The notes beneath the pieces are model-generated. The model saw only the letters and a program-made list of their open reading frames with translations. It made no database searches and had not been told where the DNA came from. Below, piece by piece: positions 23,801 to 33,925 of a DNA stretch of 64,000 bases; positions within the stretch are counted from its first letter, which is position 1, and each line of letters begins with the position of its first letter. The DNA is from Anaeramoeba flamelloides (Eukaryota; Metamonada; Anaeramoebidae). The stretch spans positions 2,170,001 to 2,234,000 of the forward strand of contig JANTQA010000075.1 in NCBI GenBank assembly GCA_027625915.1, given 5' to 3'. A program made the position numbers and the translations under genes.

Positions 23801-26800
23801 TTTACATTTCAGGCAACCTTTTTTTCATGAGGTTTTTGAAAAAGGAGATTGAAAAAAAATGACAAAAAAACCGACATTTTCTACCTTTATACATATACTA
23901 ATTCTTTAAAATAATTTTTTTGTGACTTATTTGATTAATTAGTGTGCACTTGAAAAAATGTACAGGCTGTAATAGTAAAATCGAAAAAAAAATTGTACAT
24001 CTTGAAATTGAAAAACAAAGTAAAATTTTGGTCACTATTATATAATACTTACTATAAACGCTATTTTCCGAAATCAATTATTGCTTATAAAAGTTTGATC
24101 CGTTTTTTCGTTTTTAATTAGTTCAAACTCCAAAATATTTATCAAATTATTTCAAAAAAAATATTTTCTTTTAAAAAGAAGAAAGAAATCTTATTGTATA
24201 TGAAGGAAGTTTACAAAAATACTGTTTTCAAAATAAAAACTACTTAGTTTTGAAATAACTCAGTTTTAAAAATAAACTTAATTTTAGAAAAATTTCAATA
24301 ATTATTTTGACTTGTAAAAAAATTCAATTTCTTTATTTACAGAACAGTTTCCTGATCAATATTTTTTATTTTGTTTAAGGGGAAGGTAACTCTTAAATTA
24401 TTTATTTCCCACAGGTAATGGGGTGATTATTTTAACATGAATATGATTAAACCCGATAAAAAACCCAGTTATCAACTTTTGAGAAATGAGTTATCATTTT
24501 TAAAAGAATTCATTTTTTCCAATTAATTTTCAGTAAAAAGATCCAATCCTTTTTGTTTTGAATTTTTGGATTCAAAAAAATAATCAAAAGAAAAATTTGC
24601 CAAACATTTTTGTTTTTTTGTGAAATCTCACTTTTAGCAATTTGTGATAGTTTGTATGGAAAAATAACATTCAAAACTTAATCTTGTTTGAAAAATACAA
24701 AAAAACCTTTTTATTATTATAAGATCATTTTAAAAAAGTTGAGTCCTTTTTTTTTTTTTCTAATTTTGTCAGAATTAAAACTCCTGTTAGACTTTTCTGT
24801 TTTAATATAGTGCTAAATTTTTTAAAATTTTTTATCAAGTTTCCTGTTTTAAAAAAGTGAAAACAGTTTTTTTCGATAATTCTTCCCTTCAGAACCCATC
24901 CTCTACATCACATTTAAAGGTTGATTTTTCACTTTATTAAAACAGAAAACTTTCAAAAAGTTTTAATTCTGAAAGTGTTTTCACTTTTTTGGAATGACCT
25001 TATAATAATAAAAAGGTTTTTTTGTATTTTTCAAATAAGATTAAGTTTTGAATGTTATTTTTCCATACAAACTATCACAAATTGCTAAAAGTGAGATTTC
25101 ACAAAAAAACAAAAATGTTTGGCAAATTTTTCTTTTGATTATTTTTAAGAATCCAAAAATTCAAAACAAAAAGGATTGGATCTTTTTACTGAAAATTAAT
25201 TGGAAAAAATGAATTCCTTTAAGGGAGTAGATACATTTCTATAAAGTTGATAGCTGGGTTTTTTATAGGGTTTAATCATATCCATGTAAAAATAATCACC
25301 CCATTACCTTTGGAAGAAAAAAAAATAAGAGTTAATTGTATCTTAAGTAAGTAAAGTACATTTACCATTTTTCAAAAAATTTAAATGTGAACTTTACTGA
25401 AAAAGATTTTTTGAGTGACAAGGAGATATTGAAACTTTAAACCCAAAATGCCATTCATTTTTCTATTTGTGAAAAGAAAAAGAACTCAAAATAAATCAGA
25501 GTTGAGTCTTTCATTTTTCAATTTTATGAAAAACCCTTTTGATTAAATTTTGGTTTTATTAAATTATTTTTTGAATTTTGAAATGTGTTTATGGGAATGC
25601 TTGAAATTAATCAAAAAGTAAAACAAAAAAAAAAAAAACAGAAATGTGAATTTTAATAAATCTTTTCTTTTTTAAAGACCAAACAAGAAAGATCACCTTT
25701 CCAGAGAAATTTGAAATTAATAATGAAAAAAAAAAAAATCTACCAAAGTCTATTTTTGAAAATTTGTTTTCTTTATCTTCTTATTTTGGATGAATCCAAA
25801 AAAAATATTACCTTGGATTTCACACCCAATTACTATCTATTTTTCTTTTACAAAATATTTTTTTACAAATTTGTTTTCAAAATTCTAGTTTCCAATATTT
25901 TTATCAAACTAAGCCAAAATAAAGAATACAGTTTCAAAATTATACAAAATGGATTGAATTTTTGGAATCAAAAAATAAATACAGAAGATTTGATTCAAAG
26001 AAAAAGAAAAATTTAAAAAAATTTCAATCAGGATTCAAAATTATTTTGAGTTTTTACTAATTGAATGGAAAATAAATAATTATCAAATCAATTAAATACA
26101 TCCAATAAACCTTTATTTTTGAAGAGGGGTTTAAAAAATATCCTATTTTCTGAACCAAAACTTGAATGAGATGAATTAATTGAAAATAGGATTTTTAAAT
26201 TCATTTTGGGAATTCTTGAGAAATAGAAAGTAATTAGTTAATCAAAAATTTTACAAACAAAAGTATTTCTATTCTCGAATTAAAAATAAAACCAAACAAA
26301 GAATAAGTAATTGTATCAAATGTTACAGATAAGATCAATAAAATAAATGATTTTTTTTGATTTTTTCTTAAGCTCAATTTTTTCATTTTTTGATTTTCCA
26401 TTTTTTAATTGGTATGAAAATATATTATACTAGGATATATCCCACACTTTCGGATTTATTAAAATATTAGTGTATTTGGTTATTGAAATAATTTGAATCA
26501 TTCGAGTTTCATAAACTGGTGGTACTCGTAATTGGTAAAAGGTTCTTACTCCCTTAAAAATTAGATCTAATTTCTCTAAAGTTTATCAAGGAGTTTATTT
26601 CTGGGGTTTAATCGTACCATTGTGATGATAAGTTTTCCTATTGCCATTGTGAAAAAAAACACGACAGAGTTACTGGTTTTTAAAAAAAAAATTTATGTTG
26701 TTAATTTTGTTCATTAAATTTTTTTTTTTTTTTCAAGTATAAAGAAAAAAGAAATTACAAACTTATTTAAACGAAAAAGATAATAAAGTCTGAAGGATCT

Positions 26801-27159
26801 TGAGGAGTAAAGAACCAAAAAGAAATTTTGATCAATTATCAAGGCATAGTAATATAATGAGCAGTCAAGATTAAAATGATCGTTCCCATAAAAACAAAAG
26901 ATAATACATATCATTGTAAGGCAAACCAAATAATAAAAAGAAATTGTAACTGATCTTGACTATGGTTTTGAAAAAATTTTGGAAGGAAAAGGGCAATTCT
27001 GGTTCAGAAAGGGTAAAAGATTTCAAATGAAAAAGACAATGAAAAAGGAATTATAATTACTTTTATCGGTGGTTGGTTTCTTCTTTTATAAAACTCGACA
27101 AATAAAAGCATTCCAAGAAAATTTATACACCCAGCTAAAACCCAATAAATATCAAACAT
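20862..27159 (-). CDS. Seven-transmembrane receptor with C-terminal RGS domain, three exons
   Basis: Minus-strand exons are 27159-27061, 26959-26763 and 22134-20862, giving 522 residues. Donors are GTAATT and GTTTGT; acceptors are CCATAG and ATTTAG. Seven hydrophobic helices lie at about 1-24, 39-58, 67-95, 171-190, 205-228, 242-259 and 271-291. The sequence PPIKSRS joins exons 1 and 2, and RLYYLFRLNKEKLESA joins exons 2 and 3. An RGS domain spans about 326-447: YSVENILFYRTCKSF holds the Glu350-Asn351 pair that contacts switch regions of G-alpha, followed by SPLAINISSNVRKEI, IFDDALKEIINLM and WPQFLDSNIY. In such proteins the RGS domain speeds GTP hydrolysis by G-alpha at the plasma membrane. 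Between helices 3 and 4 is a roughly 70-residue polar insert, and the tail is Asp/Ser/Asn-rich. An alternative donor GTAATT at 26758 would need a further exon. The ORF start at 22157 is intron sequence, not a true start. Confidence 0.85.
23045..23275 (+). pseudogene. Coiled-coil gene relic, antisense in the receptor intron
   Basis: A plus-strand frame reads WDKELQGEKTKLLLANIERL and continues through a Lys-rich segment to KLDQLEK and LNNDHQINNHDQLSNLNN. It has a few internal stops, all TAA or TAG next to Gln-rich sequence. Composition and heptad leucines suggest a coiled coil. The fragment is too short to place in a family. Confidence 0.35.
23661..23900 (+). repeat. F5 inverted-repeat element, copy A
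   Basis: The left end is 'gccttaaagccctagtacca' followed by 'ttataaaagcaaaaaatgg'. The right end is a weaker inverted match near 23875-23900. The interior 'tttggctaggtttgaatagt' and 'caggcaacctttttttcatg' match copy B at 53804-54054 in opposite orientation with roughly 85-90% identity by eye. Confidence 0.7.
24385..25336. repeat. Near-perfect palindrome of about 950 bp
   Basis: The left arm 24385-24806 and right arm 24933-25336 are reverse complements over about 400 bp with few mismatches. For example 'acaggtaatggggtgattat' at 24411 faces 'ataatcaccccattaccttt' at 25293, and 'gatagtttgtatggaaaaat' faces 'atttttccatacaaactatc'. The spacer is about 125 bp. No coding frame was seen. It lies in the receptor gene intron, so the nascent transcript would fold into a very long hairpin. 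The arms are much better preserved than most repeats here. Confidence 0.85.
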
Positions 27160-27360
27160 TTTAAAAAAATTAAAAATGAAATAAGAAAAACCAATTTTCT
27201 CTTTGAAAAACTTATTGTAAAAGATTTTTTTTCCAAAAAACACAGAAACAGAGAAACAGGCAAACGAGCTTAAATTAATATATTGGTAGGATTTGAAAAT
27301 CAAATGGGTTTTTCTTTTTTTCGAAAAACTAAACGGTATTTTCATTAAAAACGGCAAAAA

Positions 27361-28050
27361 TTTTCACTTCATTTTCCATTTCCTTTTTTAAGTATAACAA
27401 CAAACCCCATCGTACTTTGTTTGGAGGCTTGAATAAGAACGAAAAAATGAAAAAGGAAGTGAAAATTTTTACTACTTTATAATTCAAATACCAGTATATA
27501 TTAAAAAATCAAAGAACTTACAATGTGGGACAAGTAATTATGGTCTTGTTTTCTTAAAGTTCTATTCTTTGAAAAAAAATTCGAAAAGTAAAAGATCAAA
27601 TAGGAAAATTTATTTAAAAAAAAAAATAGAGTAAATTTTTGAGTGGAATTTAATCATCAAAAAAACAAAAAAATTCATTTCAGATATCGAAAAATAGAAA
27701 AAAATTTAAACAAATCTAATTTCAAATTTACTCTTAAATAAAATGTCAAGTAGTTTACCTTCAAAAGTGATTTGAACTTGGGTTAACCTTTGAACAAGAA
27801 AACAAAAAATCAAAGACTATTATTTTGAAATCTTGGTAACAGTCTTTTAGCACACAACATTTTTAATTACTTGAGTGTAAAAACTTACTTTTGTTTGTTT
27901 TTTAGATTAACTGTTTCAAAGAAATTGTAGAAGTGTATTAAATATTCGGCACTGTACAAATTTTACACTATAAGTCCACTTGAATAGTGAGTTAAATCTG
28001 CACAAATATTTTCCAGAAAAAAAATAGTTTTGGAAAAAAATATTACAAAG
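27361..28050. other. Intergenic region upstream of the receptor gene with a short hairpin and F4 fragment
   Basis: 'aaattttcacttcattttcc' at 27360 is mirrored by 'ggaagtgaaaatttt' near 27457, forming an inverted repeat of about 110 bp; similar sequence recurs near 56295 and 62325-62430. 27530-27800 matches the interior of the F4 element, for example 'tcttaaagttctattctttg'. The open frame upstream of Met at 27159 is intergenic. Confidence 0.45.
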
Positions 28051-29165
28051 TTCAGTCTTTTCAATAACTTGTGTAGACTTTATGGATTTATTCCCAATTT
28101 ACCAAATAACCTCAACACTTTGTGATCCAATCTCATTTAAATTTTGGAGTCATGTTCATTAAAATATTCTCTAATTTGGATCAAAATTGCATCATCTGGA
28201 TATTTTCAATAAAAAATGTAGAAAAAAAATAGCAACAAAATCTACCTTTTAAAGAAATGCAAAAATGAAAATGAAAAAGAAAAATAATCATGATTTTGGA
28301 ACCGGAAAAATGAAGATCAGATCAAACATTTTCAATAAATGACTTGAACTTTTGAAGAAAACATCTCTGATGAGTTTTGATTAAAAAGTTACATGGATTT
28401 TCATTTTGAATTCCAGTGTCTGGGGAAAACAAAATAATTCCTGCATGTGAATTGTGATTTTCTCTTAGTTTTTTCTTTGGTTTTGTTCTTTTAGTTTTTC
28501 GCTAAATCAAAGTTACTATAAACGATTTCGAATTTAGTGGGTAACCTTTTTTATTGTTGGACAGAACCACCTTAACCCAATACTTGAAACACGGGTGGTT
28601 TTCATGAGATAATATATTTTTCTTTGTTTTGTTTCTCTCCAAAACTGAATTATTAGTTTCAATACAAATTGGATTGGAGTAGCCATGCTAAAAAGTTTTG
28701 TGGAATTTTGTTTTTGGTTGATCTTTGTAAAAAAAAATTGAAAAAGGAGTAAATTTTGTTATTTAAAAAAAAAATTATTGTTACAAGTTGAAAAAATGAT
28801 CTATCTTTTTTTTGGAATTGAGGATTTTCATGAATTTGATACAATACCAAACACGTTACTGTACCTTTTGTCAAATCGGTTTTTAGTTTTAAAATAACAA
28901 AGAACTCTTTTTCAAAAGTTTTCAATTTGCTCAATTTCAACTGTACAAGTGATATTTGAAAACCTTTAAACTTAATTTACAAATCAAAAATAATTGTAGG
29001 TAAATTTTAAAAACGTTTAAAGGTTATTATTTTTCACTTTGAAAGAAATATTCTCAAAAAGTTGATTTTTTCCAACCTTCTTTTTCTTTTTGAGATACAA
29101 GGGCTAAAATAAATGGTAATTTTGGTAAAAATTCAGAAAAAAAATTCATTCATAGATCTTGATGA
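28050..29165 (-). pseudogene. Gene relic, copy 1 of a duplicated decayed gene
   Basis: Several minus-strand pieces read as protein: MNFFSEFLPKLPFILALVSQ then KEKEGWKKSTF (29140-29040), FEKEFFVILKLKTDLTKGTV then TCLVLYQIHENPQFQKK (28915-28815), and REYFNEHDSKI with MRLDHKVLRLFGKLGI (28190-28100). They are separated by stops and non-coding-like stretches, some of which may be old introns. The same pieces recur in the same order near 37.5-39.15 kb, with LVLY*IHQNP and KEGWNKSTF. No family was recognised. It lies between the receptor gene and the RCC1/ankyrin gene. Confidence 0.5.
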
Positions 29166-29287
29166 TTCAATATTTGTAAGAATTGTAACCACCAAACCGT
29201 TTCAGAAACATACTATAAATTAAATTTTCAATCATCAACTTTTTCATTTATAAAAATTAACTTTAAGAAAATATTTACTTTTTTTAA

Positions 29288-29822
29288 TATAAACACCATT
29301 CCAAAAATTTGGACACACCCAAAATGAAAAATTGGCCAAAAAAAAACCAATTTATTGTATTTTTCCAAATGTAATATAAAAAAACATTTAAATTAGATGT
29401 ATTAATATTTTTATAAGTAATCATTTTTATTCAAATAAAAGAAAAAAATATAAAACTCAAAAATAAAACAAGTGTCTGTACAAAATAATGAAACGAGCGG
29501 AACAAAAATTGTATTGGGAAATTTGTTGATATTTCAGTAACAATTGTTGATCGATCAAATGATAAGATAACAGGGACAATTGCATGTGATTTGTCTATTT
29601 AACAATCTTAAGACTAACCTTCTATCAACCATCGAAAAAAAATTTCAAAATCTAAAGAAAGAGATAACGTAACTGCAAAAAAAAGAAATGAAAACAAAAC
29701 AAAAAAGACAAAAAATGAAATAGTTTTTAAAATCAAATAATTCTTTCCAAATTGAATTTAAAGTGCAGTATTGTTATTCTTTCAACTGTTTAAGATGTGT
29801 CAAAATTTTTGGAATATAGTTT
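29288..29822 (+). repeat. F2 repeat copy, well preserved ends
   Basis: The ends are inverted: 'ccattccaaaaatttggaca' at 29292 and 'tgtgtcaaaatttttggaat' near 29796. The core 'tgttgatcgatcaaatgata' is at 29546. It lies downstream (3') of the RCC1/ankyrin gene. Confidence 0.8.
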
Positions 29823-30169
29823 ATTAAAAACGAAATTTTTTGAAATATTTCGATCCAAATCAATGAAACATTGTTTATTATTACTTTTTTTTTAGTTTAA
29901 AAAAATTTGGAAATAAAATTATAAATTTATATTTTAAAAAATAAAGTATACTATAAAATAATAAAAATCATTGTTATTTTTTTAATTTATTTTTCTTTTA
30001 AACAAAATTTAATGCGAATCAAAAAATTCAGATTTTTTTTTTTTTTAAAGATTTAAAATTGAAGTTTAAAATAAATAATTATTTTCATTTTGTATTGTAA
30101 AAAAAAAAAAATTCGTAAAAAAATTGTTATATATATATAAAACAAAAAAAAAAAGAAAAATGGAATAAA

Positions 30170-30378
30170 TTAAATAAATTTATCGATATAATATTTTAAT
30201 GAGGAATTTGTATTTAATTCGAGATGTTTTATAATATTTTTGAATTCTTTTTTAATTATTGTAATTTTAAAAGCGTCAGTTTTGATTTTACCTGTATATA
30301 AAAATTCGAATAAAATTTGCAAAGCATTATAAGATTTACCCGTTGTATCATTTATTCTAGTGATCACATTACTACCAC

Positions 30379-30419
<41 letters not shown>

Positions 30420-30452
30420 TTATTCTTCTTATTATTATTGTTATTATTATTA

Positions 30453-30489
<37 letters not shown>

Positions 30490-33400
30490 CATTATTATTA
30501 TTGCTTTTATTATTGTTATTATTATTTTTTAATAAAAAAAATTTTCTATAAAAATTACTTGAAGCGATCAAAAGAAATTTGTGTACTTTCAATTTTTGAT
30601 TTTTAATATTTATTATCAAATCCTTAGTTTCATCATTTTTATATAAAGCGCATAAAGTTGATCTTAAGGATGGTAGATTGTTTATCTTTGAGAGAAGTTT
30701 TGCGTTGTTGGTATTTTTAAATTGGTTTATCAAATTATTGCTGAGTGGCTTGTGGTAATAAACCGACTCTATATATGCATTGATTAAATTTTGTGGTACC
30801 TTGTTCAACAATTGTTTAATTTGGTCGACACCTTTATCCGTGCGCGATTCAACGAATAATTTATGAATTTTAGTTTCCTTTATTTGATAGTTACTGAAAT
30901 CTGTGTTATTAAAAAATAATTTAAAGTCTTCAAATAGATAATTAAAATTGTATTTTTTCAATTTTAATAACTTTTTTTTATAAAGATCATTGAGTGGCTC
31001 AAAAATTTGCTTAATATATTTTAACGATTTCTTTACATCTTTGTAATTGCTCACATAATTGGTGCTATTCTGGTTAATCACCTTGGTGATATTATAATTA
31101 TTAAAAAGGAACAATTTGATTATTTTTCTTAAATTGTTTCTCGAGTTAAAATTATCAAAAAAGGTTGTCAGCTGGTTAGAGTATTCGTCTAGCAAAAACA
31201 TCCCTGTTGGTTTCATCATTGTAAACATAGGGTTGAGTTCTGTTTTGGGCTTTACCAAATAATAGAATGCGGACAATCCCTCCTTATTCAAAATATTTAA
31301 GTTTGCGCCGCGGCTGATCAGATATTCAAAGGTGTTTCTATTCTGATATGTCTTTTGGCATAGATAATGCATGATGGTATTTCCGTGTATATCACGCTCA
31401 TTGATATTCAAATGCAACTCAAGGAAATACTTGATTTTTTCGAGTGATGGGATACTGTTTTTACATAAAAAATGGAACGCGTTCCGTTTTTGGTTATCTA
31501 CTTGATATATGTTAATATTGTTCTCAATGAAAAACTCGATCCCCTGGCTTGTGATTTTGTTATTCATGCAATAGAGATGGAAGGGCGATTTGCCGTTTAT
31601 ATCCCTCTTGTTGATATCAATGGACTTTTCGTGAATAAGAAATTTGAGTATCCCAATGTCTATTTCGTGCCATTTGCATAGGCAATAATAGTGAAGAATG
31701 TTTTTCCCCTTGTGATCAATTTCATTGATGTTAAAATTATGCGTCTTTATCAGGAACTGTAAACCCTCCATAGTGGGGTAATTGAGACAATAATAATGCA
31801 AATATAGGATTTTTTTTTTGCCCTTCCCATTTTTTTGCTTTTTTTTGTTTTTAAGTTTCCGTTTTTGTTTCGAGAAAGCGATTTTATTAAAATAATTGAG
31901 ATCATAAATTTTGAAATTTATCAAATTATAATCAATATTTTGAAAAACGTTGATGTTTTTTTTGTGGAAATATTGCAATAATTTGAGATTCATTTTATTA
32001 GTTTGGAATAAATATTGAAAGGCATTTTTATTAAATTTATCCTTTTCCTGAAAATTTATTCCCCGCTTCAAGAATAAATCAAATATCTGCGTCTCTATTT
32101 CATAAGTATCCCGTTGATGGTTACTCTCGCGATCATTATCGTCGTCGTCGTCGTCGTCGTAGTTAATATAATCAATGATGTTTTGTTTATTTATATTATA
32201 GGGGTCGCGATCGTCGGGGCCACATAAATAATGTAAGGCTGTCCTTTTGTCCTTTTCTTTGATATGGATATTGCATTTGCTATTTTTTAAAAACAGGAGA
32301 ATGCTTTCTGTGGATTTCCATTTGGATTCGCATAAGAAATGGAATGGCGTCTTGCCCTTATGATAGTCCTGGACATTAATTTGTAAGTTCTTGTAGGTGA
32401 AAAAGTATTTGATGATCTCCGGCCTTGGGTTCCTCAAGCAAATATAATGCAGAGCGGTTTTGTTTTCCTTGTCTGCGTCATTGATATCCAATTTCCTTGC
32501 TGTCTGCAAAAACATTTTGACAACTTCCAGCGTGGGCCTCTTTTCCCAGCATAGGGTTAAAAAGGGCTGGATCAACAATTGGTCATTCATCATCTTTTGT
32601 TGCATTAAAAATTTCATTCGTAAATAATTTTCGCTTTGTAAATTGGAGCCTTCTAATCGTTCACATGGGGATTTGTCGTTTGCGTTTTTCAAATATTTGA
32701 AAAATAACTTATATATATCGATAGACGTGCGCACTTTGCTTGCACATAGGCATTCGAGAGGCACACACCCCTGTATGTCACAGGTCTTCAAGACATCTGA
32801 CCCAAATTTGCTGTGCTTGATGAAATAATGGATCAATTCCACGGTGGGGTAGCCCATACACAGCATTAAAAAGGGCGTTCTCGCCTTATAATCCATTTCG
32901 TTGATGTCGATTCCCTGTTTATTGATTAAATAGTCCAAAATTCCCACTGTGGGCCTCCCCTGCTCACACAAATGGTGGAATGGTGTCTTGGTGACTCCAT
33001 CATTTTTATCCAATTCAAACCCCATTTTGAGAAAAATTTTTATTAAATCAACGCTGGGCGCCTTCCTGCCCTGCAATAGAAAATGAAAGGCATATCTTCC
33101 GCCATGATCAATAACAGTGGGATCAATTCCGGAGTTAATCAGTTTTGAGATATAATAAAATTTCGGCTTTAATTTGCAAATGGAATGGAAAAAATTCCGA
33201 TTATAATAATCACATTCATTAATGTTTTCGATTCTGTTTTCCTCGAGACAATAGTCAAACAGTTTTTTTGTCGGGTTACATAGGCAAATCAAGGAAACTC
33301 CATTGTTGCTATAATTGTAAACTAAATTCTTTGGGAAATTATATTTATAATTTTCACTTCCAAATTTTCTTGGGGAAATTATTTTGTTTTTATTGTGATC

Positions 33401-33893
33401 GAAAAACCAAACGGGGAAAATTCTTTTATGCGTTTTTTTCCAACACGGGAAGCAATACAATTCTTTATCGGTATGAAAACAACAAATCTCGGCGGATTTG
33501 TAATTACATATTGAACATTTGGGTAATATATTTTCATTGTTATTATCATTCGTAATGTTGGCATTGAACTTGAAGGGATAGTTTTTGAAAATTATTTTAT
33601 AATCTCTTCTCTTTTCCTTTTCCTTTCTTTTTTTTTTTGATTCGCGTTCCTTTGTTTTTAATTCAATTTCAATCTCTCTCCTTTTTTGTAATTCTTTATC
33701 CTTTTGTTCTTTTTGTTTTTTGAAACATTCCTCTTTATGGTTTTTCCAATCTTTAACCTGACATTCCCTACTACAATAATAAATATTTTTACATCCAGTA
33801 CATATATTTAAATTAGTTGTTTTATTGCAAACATTACATTTTTTATTAGTTATATCTTTATTTATTGCTTTATCTTTGCTGATGTCAGTTGTG

Positions 33894-33925
<32 letters not shown>

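Larger units (their letters stand above)
22135..26762 (-). other. 4.6 kb second intron of the receptor-RGS gene
   Basis: It runs on the minus strand from donor GTTTGT (26762) to acceptor ATTTAG (22135) and is filled with low-complexity AT-rich DNA and repeats: an F5 copy (23661-23900), the long palindrome (24385-25336), and a plus-strand gene relic (23045-23275). The ORFs at 23279-23554 and 25711-26016 show no domains and are not considered genes. Confidence 0.6.

Noticed and set aside
30317-30551. Plus-strand Ile- and Leu-rich frames within the RCC1/ankyrin gene
   Set aside because: Shadows of the AAT microsatellite on the coding strand.
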